From Canna indica (lineage: Eukaryota; Streptophyta; Magnoliopsida; Zingiberales; Cannaceae), in the NCBI GenBank assembly GCA_034359265.1, contig CP136891.1, forward strand, positions 11,732,501 to 11,796,500: 64,000 bases of DNA. The letters are read 5' to 3'. The position numbers and the translations under genes are program-made. Under the pieces are notes generated by a model. It was not told where the DNA came from and searched no databases. It saw only the letters and a list, made by a program, of their open reading frames with translations. Positions 43,780 to 55,690 of the stretch are shown here, one piece after another. The stretch's first letter is position 1. Each line of letters starts with the position of its first letter.

Positions 43780-46171
43780 GTTCTAAATTATTAAATGATT
43801 TAATTTTCTTATAACTCTATCATCTTTGTTCTAAATCTCTATTAATGGCTACTTGATGAAGTTGCCTGTATGTTGATATATAATTGAAGCCCTTATTTTA
43901 GGTTCGTTTATCAGTTTTGGACTTTTGTCTGAACTTATTGGTGTTATTTTTACTAATATTCACTCTCATGTTTATATTGGTAACATACAAGTATAAATTG
44001 CATTCTGAACTTGCAATCATGTGGTGACTATGATTATCCTTCTTCTATCAAATTGTGCATTTGCTTTTACTCCAAATATATCTTTAGTTGTGGCATTTCT
44101 TAGAGACATTCTAATCTGCATTTTGTTACAAAATGGTAGTATAATAATCTTAGACAATGACAAATAGAGTAGTAGGTTTGTAAGACTGCACAAGCTGCTA
44201 AAATTTTCAGGTTTAAGCTTTGTATCTAGGAATCTATTGCTAAAATTTTAAGGTTGTTGCTGAAAATTACTTGATATTGTTGCTTGTTGTTGAAGTTTAA
44301 GCTTTGTATTTAGATTTCTATTGCTGAAAATTTCAGCTTATTGCTGAAAATTACTTGATATTGTTGCTTTTTGCTGAAGATTAAGTTTGTTGCTAAAGTT
44401 CAGCCGATGCTGAAATTTTTAATTAGAAATTCTATTTTCAGTTTATTATTTTTTTGGATTTGTATTGCTGAAAAAACTTGTATAATGTTCGTTGCTTGAA
44501 TATATGCTTGAAATTTCAGTTTAATATGTAATTTTGTTGATGGAATGATAGTTGCATATTTTCACGTTGTTTTGCTGAAATTAGTAGTGGGATTGTTTAG
44601 GCCAATTGTTAGGATGATGCTTGTTATTTCAATTATTTTAAAATACGCTGAAATTTCAATTTCGTGATGCTTGTTATATATCGAGTAAAGAATATTTTTC
44701 ATGATGCTTGTTAGGCCAATTATTTTTAATTTTCATATCGAGTGAAGAATATTTTCGTAAAAAGCAATTTAATTTTGTGATGCTTGTTACATATTATTAT
44801 TATTTTGTAATTTACTTGTTAATAATATATTATCCGATTTTGTTATCCTAACCAAAACAAACATAATATATGAATTTCATATCTTATCCAAGCTTTTTGT
44901 CTTGTGTCAAAACAAATACATGATAGGATTTTAAGATATCTCATTGAATTTCTATCATATCCTTATCCACTTCGGATTTTAAGATATCTCATTAATAATA
45001 TTTATTTTTATCACATCATATCCCATCAAAATTCAATCTGGCCAAGCAAACATGGCCTAAATGCACATTTCTTTCGCCGGATTTGAAGGGCGAATGAGAT
45101 TTCAGATACAATAATGTTCATCTTTTATGTAGGGCGCCAAGTTTTAATGATGATGGATATAATCGAATTTAATTTTAGAAATAATTTGATAGATGTCGAA
45201 GGAGCCAGATGGAAATTAAAATCTTGAAACTATTGAAAATTGAAGAAGAGCATAATTTTTCAAGAAAAAAAATAACTTTTATTTTGAAATAAAAGATATC
45301 TTATATTGAAATAAATTCAACATTTTTTTTTATCACTGTGAAAAGAAACTTTGAAGAGATCACCCACTATTGTATCGAGAAAGTAGTATTTATGTATTTT
45401 TCATAAATTTATATTTGTGATAGAAAATTTTAATTTAATCTTCAGAAAACATTTTATCAAAATTCTCATATTATTATGTTAAAACTTAAAATTAATTATT
45501 TAACCTTAATCACATGATTTTTAGAATAAAAATGGCAAAATTAAATTTAAGTATTAATATTTGACTCCCTTATATGAAGCCAAAACAATTTAGAAATGGG
45601 ACCATATCCGATAATTTTATTTCAAATCTAAATACATGTAGATTAGAATAAAATACACTTGTATCACATGAGATTTTATCCTAATTAATTCCAACTGAGT
45701 CCTATTCAATCGAAATTCTGTCATACGAAATTAATGAGCCATAAAATTATATTTTCTATATTATATGTTTTTTATGAATAAACTATCAGTGGCCCAACTC
45801 TATCAAATATTTGTAAAAAAAAATTTAATAAACAAATATTTGTAAACTAAAACCACAAGTTTTATCATGTTAGCAGTCGAACAATCAAATAAGAGTGCAT
45901 CTTCATAACAGTTAGTAAACATTTAACAATGTCAAAGACAGATAAATTCTTTTTAAAAGTAAATTTTCGAAAAAAAAAAACAAGAGATGAAAAATTTCCA
46001 CATTGACACCTAGGACAGATGAAAACTTACAGAATTACAAGAAACAGTTGCTTGTCTAGATCTAACACTGAACTTATTTATGAGAATAGAAAATTTTCAT
46101 ATTTGTTGAGATTGATACATTGATTGATTAAGGAATAATATAGAATAACAACAAATATAACAGTTAAAACT
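43780..46171. other. AT-rich spacer with a ~95-bp tandem repeat
   Basis: About 44214-44390 holds two diverged copies containing AGCTTTGTAT, TCTATTGCTGAAAATTT and ATTACTTGATATTGTTGCTT. Many further TTGCTGAAA words occur up to 44600. The last part near 46171 is the MATE 3' UTR. No gene was seen. Confidence 0.6.
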
Positions 46172-49100
46172 TCATGACTTGTTGCTGTGTTTGTTCAGCC
46201 TCCTTGATTCTTCGTTATACCATCTGTTTATACGAACTTTAGCCAAGAAAACCTGCAAATAATGTAGGAGAAAGAAGGGCAAAAAATGCATAAGTTGAAA
46301 CTACACACGAAGCTGTCCCTAATTTAATGTTCTAGATCAGTAATTTTGTTTAATGTACCTGTTCTTCCCAGTCTGTTCTCCAAGTTATGTACATTAGTAC
46401 AAAGGTTTGAACCAATGTTCCAATCAGCATTCCAATCCAAATCCCCTGTATTCATATAAAAAAGCAATGAATATATCATTTTCCTAATAAAAAAAGAAAA
46501 ATGAATATATCAAACTTTTTATTCTTAATTGCATCTCAAGAGTTGGTACAATTTACGAATATTAAATACATGATCAGGGTTTTCCATACTAAATAAACTT
46601 AAGAATATCAAACTTTTTTTTTCCATATTTTTTATATTTTATAGTCTATACAATAGTAAGTAGGGCATCCAAAATTTTCAAGTTGCGAAGTTTTTATTTT
46701 TGCAACTTCAAGACTTTGGTTGCAAGTTGCAAGCATTGAAATGCCAACAAGTTGTTTGGCAATCAAATGTTCTTATCTATTTACATTTTCTCATAGGAGA
46801 GCATATGGAACATATTGCAATGAGAAACAAATGAGAAACATTAATCTTCTTACCTTGACATGTAAGCCAAGAACATAACCGAGCACAACTCCTAAAGGAA
46901 TGCCGATCACATAGTAGCATGTTATGTTCACAAAAGCTACTGTGCTTTGCCACCCTGCGCCAATGGCGACACCTGTAACAAAAAGACACTGGAAAATGAA
47001 TACTTGTTGCAACCTTGGATTAGGAAAGATCATCAGCAATTCTCAAGTTAGAAGAAAGGAGTCACAGAGTCACCAGTTGTAAATCTGCCTAACTCTGTTA
47101 TGGTTAAAGAATTCCCTCCTTGGGAATAGAGGGATAACTTATCCCTCCTTGGGTTCTTCCCTCTCAACATTATCAAAATTTGGTTCCTAATAAGGGGCAT
47201 TGAGCTACTTTCCTCTTCCCCTTTAAAATCTCTTAATCATCAAGGCCTCAGAGATACACATCTCATTGACAAGATCATGCTTCAATAAAAATCATAGTAA
47301 TTCAGTAGGAAATATTTACCTGATATTACTGGTTGAATGCTGTTGAGCAATATGGAGAATGCCAACAATGGGGAAAGGTCATCGACTGCTCTTGCAACTT
47401 CGTGATCATCTGTGAATATGTAAGCAAGTCTCCCTCGGTAGAAGAGGAAGAAAATAAAGAGCACAAACCCAAGCACGAACGATTGAATGATCACATTGAC
47501 TATAGCGAATTTCGCCCTTTTTGCACTTCCTGCCCCAAGCTCATTCGCCACACGCACTCTGTGACAGCAAAATTGATTATTGGAATTTGAAATGATGCTT
47601 ATTAAAATGTCCAAGCCTGTCCTAATGGCAAATGCTAATATATGATCTCAAGGGTTTATTCTACGTTGGGTGCGAGTCCAGCATTGTCTATATCTTAATG
47701 AAGAGATAGAGAGATAGACACATGCTTGGGGTCAGCATACAATAAAACCTATTGGCTGATTCATATCAAAAGATTTTTAACATTTTATATTTTAGATTGA
47801 GATTCTTCTTATATATTTTTATTTCAAGTTTAATTTTAAGTAGTTGCTGTACACAAGCACATTTATGTCAGTTTTCCTAACAATGTTCATCTTCAATAAA
47901 TGCAAATCGCCCGTGAAAATTGACAACATTAAAGGATAAAATTACCCGGCTGCTCCCAAGAAGCCAATGGATATCATCATCTCCCACCCATTGATGTTGA
48001 GGCTGTAAGAAAGTAACAACATGGGCATTCATCAGATATGAGGTGATAATGACTTCTTTTAGGCAATAATGACTACTAAGATGAGAATTTGAAGGTGTTA
48101 GCATACCAGATGGAAAGAGCATCAATTGCCACCTCAGCATTCTTCATGTACCCTGTCAGGAGAACCAAGATTGTGTTGTACCAGAGTTCCAAGCTGCAGT
48201 AAGAAAACAGAGTCTCCTGTAAGAAGTAGTATCATTATGTCGTAGTTTGCCTGGATTGACTTGTTCGACCTATTCGTCAGGAAATTAGTTTTAATAATAG
48301 TTTAAGATAAGCAACATAATTCTTTGGTCGAAAACGACTAAATTCAATCAAGAATCCATTAAAAATATCAGTATTCATCAGCTTTTGATGGTTAATATCA
48401 ATTAATAAATTACGAGTGGCCAATCGATTCAAAGGCCGGCACAAGTTTTGCAACATCATGTTGTCATCCAATGAACAGAGGGATTCGAACCATTACCAGA
48501 GCATGACGCCGGAAGATAAAGAGAGCTTAATGATCGCCCAAAGATCCGTGAACGCGGCGAAAGAGAAACCAGTCCAGGTCACAGGGCATCCCCCGAAGAA
48601 GACGAAGGCGAGCTGACCCAGCACAGGAATCCACATCGAAAAGATCATCGCAATCATCACGCCGGCGAGCCCCATCTCGAGCTTCATCACCAAGAACCAG
48701 GAGAGGAAGACGTGCAGCGCGAGGGTGGCGAAGGCCAAGTAGGTGATGATGATGTTTTTGCTCTGCGCCTGGAGATACATTTGGAGCGTGAACGACCACA
48801 CGAAGGAGAACAGGACCGGGATGAACCAGAGGGAGACGGTGCCCGACATCGCCGCGATGGATTCCTCCTGGCTGAGGAGCCTCAAGAGCGGAGTCGTGAA
48901 GACGAAGATAGGGGACAGCAAGATGCAGCACGCGAACAGGATGATCCAAGATCTTTGGAGGTATACTCCGAGCATGTGATACTGCTTCGCACCGTAAGAT
49001 TGCCCGCAGAGCGTCTCCAATGCGCTCGCCATGCCGAGCTGCGAAAGGCGAGCTTTGGTCAAGCTATATTATATACACAATCGCATTTCATCAAACACCT

Positions 49101-49489
49101 ATCATTCATGAAGCAATAGAAAGGGCTTTTGGACCGCGCGCAGTGCTCTGATCAGAAAATTTCAAAGAGAAATTTAGATGGAGGGAGAGGGGTGTGACAG
49201 AGGAAGTCGGCGCGCTTACAAGGACGCCATTAGCGAAGCGCAAGAAGACCGTGGAGACGATGGCGTATGCAGCGAGCTCGGTAGCGCCGATGTGGCCGAC
49301 GATGGCCTGGCTGATGACGGTGACACCGAAGCTGGAGAAGCGGGTAAGGATGGACGGCCCGGCCACCACCCACAGCTTCTTGTTCTCATGCAAAAGCCTC
49401 CGCCCGAATCCTTCCTCTCCATCCTGCAGCGGCGGCGCACTCTTGTCGTCCCGAGCGAGGAGACTCTCTCGCTCTCCACCTCCTTCCAT
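46172..49489 (-). CDS. MATE/DETOXIFICATION family efflux transporter, eight exons
   Basis: MATE carriers export metabolites, xenobiotics or organic acids across the plasma or vacuolar membrane in exchange for protons; the substrate cannot be told here. Exons: 49489-49220, 49038-48497, 48193-48107, 48002-47946, 47558-47320, 46972-46854, 46445-46359, 46252-46172. Introns are GT-AG, total 493 aa, normal for plant DTX proteins with 12 membrane helices. Landmarks are a hydrophilic N-terminus, ITRF-like [40 protein letters not shown] (residues 91-110), [16 protein letters not shown] across exons 2-3, [18 protein letters not shown], and [14 protein letters not shown] across exons 5-6. The first two exons are GC-rich, the later ones AT-rich. 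The GC bias creates long meaningless ORFs on the other strand. It resembles the Arabidopsis DTX21-29 type. Confidence 0.96.
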
Positions 49490-49501
49490 TTGCGTGGCTG
49501 A

Positions 49502-49531
49502 CTCTCTCTCTCTCTCTCTCTCGCTCTCTCG
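49502..49531. repeat. (CT)n microsatellite in the MATE 5' leader
   Basis: About 12 CT units in near-perfect tandem, read as (GA)n in the minus-strand transcript, within 45 bp of the start codon. TTTATTAAAAGG on the minus strand at about 49547-49558 could be a weak TATA box, and a G-box CACGTG lies at 49579-49584. Confidence 0.8.
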
Positions 49532-49599
49532 TGCCTTTTAATAAATTCCAAGGCGACGACTTATACACGCATACCGATCACGTGAGGAGGGCTAATATC

Positions 49600-51354
49600 A
49601 GCCGTACGCGAAACCTACCCTTATTAATAAATACAAAATCGATTAGAACCTACCCGATTAAGTAGGTTCCGAATAGATTCAAAAAAAATCGAGTAGGATT
49701 CGAATAACAAATCAAGGAACCAATTAAATTTAGTTTCGGTTCTAGTTCCACCATTTCGAGTACTCAAAATTGGTATCCGGAATCGGTACTAGAACCTGTA
49801 CTGAAACTTGTACTGAAACATATTAAAACTTGTTCTGAAACCTATTTTGGGATCTGTTGGAACATATTCTGGAACCTGTTGGAATATGTTCTGGAATCTG
49901 TTCTGGAATCGATTCCAAGTTCCAACAGGATAGAGTCTGATTCCAAAATCTAAGAACCGATTCTACGCAGAGTAAGATCCCGATATCATAAAAAATATAG
50001 AGCAATTATCCAAAACCATAACTTGGACATGAGATTTTTCCAAATTCATAATATGGATCATAATTTTTTCGAATCCATAACTAAATGGTCAAAGTTTCGA
50101 ATTTGCCATTTATTTCAAAATATAATTTTTCTTCTTTATTAATTAAAGATTTTTCTAAAAATACTTAAGTGACTCAAAATAAAATATTTTTTATTATTCA
50201 TAATATATATTTTTTCAGCAATTTATAATAATATTATAGTAGACAAAAATTTATTTAAGTAACTAATAATATTATTTTATGAATTTATGCATTAAAGACT
50301 TTTGCACTAAAAAAATATTTAAAAAATTATTTTTACTACTAAAAAATTTTTAGACACTAAAAGAAATACTACAAGAATTATTAAAAAAAATTAATTCATG
50401 TTGTATTCTACTTAATAAATGTATAATTTAAGTATTTAAATTTTTTAAAAATTTTAAAAATAAAATAATAATAATATTAACTACTAAAGTATATAAATTA
50501 TTAAAAAATATATTTTATTTTAATCTATTTAAAGACATTTTAAAAAGTCTTTTATTAGTAAAAGAAGAATCATGTTTTGGAATGGACGATAAATTTAAAA
50601 TTTTAACTATTTAGTTATGAATCGGACGGAATTGAGATTTCATATTATGAATTAAAAAAGATCTCATGTGTGTAAAGTATTCGAATCTATTCACCCGTGG
50701 ATGCGAGACGTCTCTATTCTCTGTTTTGAAATGGCCGAAATTATTGAGTTAGTCCCGACAAATCGTGTGATGACAAGAGCTTTGAGAATTTCATGGACGT
50801 AGCATTTCACATCATTATATTGCTCCAAATATATTAATATACTAGCGAAAAACTATTAAGAAAATCCTATTTATACTCATTCTCTAAAAATACTGTGTGT
50901 CTGTCCGCTGTCATCTATCGACGACGAGCTCAAGGTTGATCATCACCATCTCAAAGGTCTTTGTGCATGCCACGTTTGCCATGACGTAAGTGTAGTTCAC
51001 CTATTGACATTTTTATACGTTTGCCATTACGTAAGTGTAGTTCACCCGCCACCTGCACCCACGGCTAGCTTCTTGTTCTCCTCCCCCAGCATCCGCCGCG
51101 CAGTTCCCCTCCTCTTCCTCCGGCGAGTTCCCCTCGGCGATGAGCCTTTACTATAGTATTAGACTGCTAGTAGTGCGCCGTGCGCCGTCGGTGTCTCCCC
51201 GGTACTGATTTGACGACAAAACAAAGCTGGAAAGTCGGAAAGATGAGTAACTTTTCCTGACTTCATCTACCTTTTCCTGTGATTGGCTTCAGAATGGGTC
51301 CCGCTGGCTCGATTCGCTAGTTATGTCTACTCCTCCTCCAAATACGAGTAAGGT
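49600..51354. other. Spacer with a GGAACCTGTT-type repeat and a GC patch
   Basis: About 49650-49980 repeats TGGAACCTGTT, TCTGGAATCTGTT and GAACCTGTACTGAAAC words, like the interior of a degraded hAT-type miniature element. At 50960-51045 the words GTTTGCCATGACGTAAGTGT and GTTTGCCATTACGTAAGTGT form a local duplication. About 51050-51200 is GC-rich. No gene was recognised. Confidence 0.5.
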
Positions 51355-51544
51355 TTAAAAAACTACCAAAATCGTAATATGTAATTTTTTTTCCAAATCT
51401 TTGAAATACTCTCAGTTTCAAATCCATACTTTAAAAAAAAAATCTAAAACCTATTATATTTTTAAAAAATTATAGATATTATCAAATAATATACAAAATA
51501 AATTTATTAAAAATAATTTATATATTTGTAATCAATGTTATAAT

Positions 51545-52065
51545 TGTTATGTCCGGGTATTTTTTTAAAAAAAAAGAATAAAATAAAAATAGATGGGTCT
51601 AGAGGTTGTAGGTGGCAGGTGGCAGGTGGCAGGTGAAGGAGAGGTGGTGTTGATGTTGAGGAGTTTTAAAAGAGGGAAGCTGTGAGTTGAGGTTGAGAAC
51701 AGAAGAAGAGGAGAAAGGAGATGCTGCAGGTGGAGGAGGAGTCGGCGTGTGTCGCCGGTGGAGCTCGTCGTCGTCGGAATCGCGGAATCGAGGTAAGAGA
51801 TCTATCCCTTCTCTTTTACTTTCGTATTTGTTTTCCGACGACGTCAACGAGGCGAGGATCAGCCGAGCCCGAATGGTGGCGATTGGCCACGCCGCGAGCG
51901 ACCAGTCGCGGGCGGCCATGTCGCGCGCAGGTCGGCGGCCACCATTCGGTGAGAAGTGGGTCGGATCGGTCGCGGAGGTCGAGGAGAGGGCGGGGGTCGT
52001 GGAGTCGCTGGTCGACGACGGGTAGGCGGCTGGTCGAGAGGAGGAGATGGGTCTGCGGGTGATCG

Positions 52066-52141
<76 letters not shown>

Positions 52142-54337
52142 GGTGTCCCGCCGACGCCGGGAGCCGCGGGAGAGGCCGGGAGGGCCGGCCGGGGTGATCG
52201 CCGGCGGCCGAGAGGGCCGGGCGGTGTGATTTCGAGCGGAGCAGGGAGGCGACATCGGGCAGGGGCGAAGGGGAGAGGGAGGGGTTTATTTAATTTAATA
52301 ATTATGGTGTTTAGAGAAGAGAGCTGTATGTATGAAATGGGGTTAATTTGTAGATTATTAGGGGATTTTTGTAGTTGATTGTAGAGTTGTCGGATGAAGT
52401 TGAGGTGAATACCAAAGTTGTAAATTTTCGCATGCTGAATACGATGGTGGTGTCAAATTTCAGATTGGAGATCATTTGGTATGATTTTGATATATTTTGG
52501 TAGTTTGATGTTGTTTAATAAGTTAGTGATATAGTTGTGTTTGAAATCAATTTAGTTGGTGGGCCCCGAGTTATCAGTTGAAGTTGAGGTGAATAGTAAT
52601 CTTGATCATTTTTACGTGCTGAACGCGATGGTGATGTCGGATTTCAGATTGGAGATCGTTTGATATGATTTTTATATTTTTCGATGAGTAAATGATTGAT
52701 AGTTGTGTTTGAAATTAATTTAGTTGGTGGGCCCCAAGTTGACAGTTGTTGAGGTGAATAGCAATATTGATTATTTTTGCGTGTTGAACGCAATGGTGGG
52801 GTTGGTTTTCTGAGAAAATATTGTTAGGATGTTCTTTCAAGTTGTTAGTTGTTGAGGTTGTCGATGTGTTTAAATAATATTAAATTATTAGTCTGAGAAT
52901 TTAGTTGATTGATTGGTGTGAAATAATTGTGTTTGGAGAGTGGGTTGAGCATGGGTGTTTGGAGAGTGGCTTGAGCATGGGTGTTTGGAGAGTGTGTTGA
53001 ACATGAGTTAAGCATGCAAGTCTGTTGTTCTATGTCTGTTGTTGATTTATCATCGGAGATAAATTTCGGAAATACCTTTGCTTCCGTTGTTTGGTTTGTT
53101 TTCTGAAATTTATTGAACTCGTGTTGCACATTATTGTTGGACATGCCATGTAGAGAAATTGCATTTGTTGCATTTTATTGGTGTTTATTCTTGATCATAG
53201 TATGTTATGTTAATCCTTTGGTGCCTTGGATTAGTCATCGGGTGCATTGTATCATGTGTTATATTTGGTGTTGTTTACTTGTTTAGCATGTTTTTATCAT
53301 GTTGATCATGTCATAATCACTTGGAGTTGTTATATTGTTGATCATGACGATATTATGCTAGTAGCATGTTGATCATGTCATAATCACTTGGAGTTGTTGT
53401 GATATTTTTTATTATGATGTTTTGTTATTATCTTGTTGATCATGTCATAATCACTTGAAATTATTGTTATATTGTTGAACATGGTGATATACCTTGTTGC
53501 ACTCTTGGAGTCGAGTTGCATGGTCGTTGTCGATCTAGAGGCTACGGCATTGGAGAGGACTTCGATCCAAGACCATTTCAGTGTGGTACCCCCCAGGGAT
53601 GGGAGAGGTATGGATATTGACTAGTCACTTTGGGCACCTTCGGGTGTGGGGATGTCGGATACGACGTCCGTTGGGCTACCTGCTTGGTAGGGGTAGTCGC
53701 GGGGATATCAGATACGTCGTCCGTCGGGCTACCTGCTTGGTGGGGGTAGTCGCGTTACCGTTGGAGCAGACGGTTGATGTCACTCTACAGGTGGTAGAGT
53801 GCGGGATTTTTACCCAATGGTCCACACGCTCGATGATTCAGTTGATATTGTTTATGAGTAGGTGAAGAGTATTTGTTGTATTTATTGCCTTTGACTGCAT
53901 TTTAGGCCATGTTGTTATGCATTGTTGAGTTGACCCTTGATGCTTGTTGATCATATTGTGATTCTCCTACTCAACACCCGCTGATCTTCGTTGTTTTTTC
54001 TTCAGACTTGCAGGGGTGAGCAGTCGATTTGTAGATTGAGGTGTAGATAGTTTTTAGTCAGCTAGTAGTCAGTCGTAGATGTAGAGCTCTGATGACGACT
54101 GTTTTCGTATTTTGTTTCATTTTATCGCCTTATATGCTAATCATTAACATTGTTATTTTGGAGCTGTAATTTGTAGATCTATTTTATATTTTGATAATTG
54201 TATTTGATCGGACTTATAGATTGCAATTATTGATTTTTATGTTGTTGCTTTATTATATGTTATGATTCGTGGCTTTTCCTTCCGCTGTGCGGTGTTCGAG
54301 TCGCCGTCACATCTCGGGTCGGGGCCGGGGCACGACA
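51545..54337 (+). mobile_element. Solo LTR, 2793 bp, with 5-bp TSD
   Basis: It starts TGTTATGTCC and ends GGGCACGACA, homologous over its length to the 3' LTR at 32420-35061. The target duplication ATAAT is at 51540-51544 and 54338-54342. The absence of PBS, interior and second LTR marks a solo LTR, the usual product of recombination between two LTRs. Copy-specific features are a 34-unit GA microsatellite and a ~58-bp internal tandem duplication at about 53640-53755 (GGGCTACCTGCTTGGTAGGG twice). Confidence 0.95.
52071..52138. repeat. (GA)34 microsatellite
   Basis: An uninterrupted run of 68 bp of GA inside the solo LTR. The equivalent site in the 32420-35061 LTR (about 32915-32932) has only about nine units, so the run expanded after the copies separated, or contracted in the other. 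Confidence 0.97.
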
Positions 54338-55690
54338 ATAATTATAAAAAAAATGATGAATTTATTTTTTTTATTTTGGTTCTATATTTTTGAAAAAAAA
54401 TAAAATCTACTATTTTTCAAACTTTTGCAAAAGTTTGGAATCGAGTACCAGACATGAACTCGAGAGTATTTTGGTGATTTGGAAAAAAAAATATGAATCT
54501 AAAAATTTTCATATCCTTATTATAAATTTGGGAATTTTTCTCGTGCATATTATGATTTTGAAAAATTGCTCAAAACTCAATACAAGGATAATTACTTCCC
54601 TTATATTTCAATTCATACCAATTTTGTTCCTTTATTTAAATATTCTTTCAATCATGATATCTATTTATTTTGAGTAATTTTTTTAAATCATAATATGAAT
54701 CAAGAAAATTCTCAGATTCATAATAAGGATCTAAAAAATTTTAGATCCATAATAAGGATCTAAAAATTCTCAGATCTATATTTTTTTTCTAAATCTCTAA
54801 AATACTCTCAGTTTTCATATTCATACTTTTGTAAAAATTTGAAATCTACTAATTCCATGCTTTTAGAAAAAAATCTGAAACCTACTATATTTTCAAAAAG
54901 TTCTAGATGTTATCAATAATATACGAAATAAACTTATTAAAAATATTGTATATATCGTAATCATCGTTATAGTTGTCAAAAAATGATAAATTTATCTTAT
55001 TTGTTTCGATTCCACACTTTTGAAAAAGTTTGAAATATACTATTTTCCAAACTTTTGCAAATCAGACCCGAACTTATGAATATAAAAAAATTTCCTCATC
55101 CATATTATGATTTTTGAAAATTAATCAAAACTCAATACAAAGATAATTACTTAAAAAATAACCCCTTGTATTTCAATTCATACCAATTTTATTCTTTTAT
55201 TTAAATCTTCTTTCAATCATAATATCTATTTATTTTGAGTAATTTTCCTAAACCATAATATGAATCAAGAAAATTTTTAGATCTATAATAATAATTTAAA
55301 AATTTTCAGATCCATAATTTTTTTCTCAAAATTCTCAAAATTTCCTCAAGTTAAGTTTGATATTTGACTTCGGACTTTTGTAAAAGTCTAGAAAATAGTA
55401 GGTTTCATACTTTCTCAAAAGTAAGGATTAGAGCAAGTAAGATCAATTCATCATTTATTTAATAACTATAACGATGATTACAATATATATAATATTTTTA
55501 ATAAATTTATTTTGAACATTGTTGAAACATCTAGAACTTCTTAAGTATATAAGGTTCTAATTTTTTTTAAAAGTGTGAAACTTGTAGGTACAAAAGTTTC
55601 GATCAGACCGAACTCGAGGTCATTTCGGGGATTTTAAGAAAACTTATGAATTTAAAATTTTTCAAATTTTTGTTATGGATCTAGTTATTC

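Larger units (their letters stand above)
51355..55690. repeat. AT-rich repeat block: two direct and one inverted copy of a ~500-bp unit, split by a solo LTR
   Basis: The unit contains TACTCTCAGTTT, AATCTGAAACCTACTATAT, GTTCTAGATGTTATCA, TTTATTAAAAATAT and GTAATCATCGTTATAGTTGT. Copy A is 51355-51544 continued at 54338-54770, copy B about 54771-55310. A copy on the opposite strand lies at about 55330-55690 (for example AACTATAACGATGATTAC). Together B and the inverted copy make a large imperfect palindrome. Confidence 0.75.

Noticed and set aside
48527..49119. Long plus- and minus-strand ORFs overlapping MATE exon 2
   Set aside because: Shadow frames of a GC-rich exon. The MATE frame has family motifs and correct splice junctions, the others none.
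51599..52378. ORFs with long Ser-Leu or Glu-Arg runs
   Set aside because: They are translations of the (GA)34 tract and surrounding LTR sequence.
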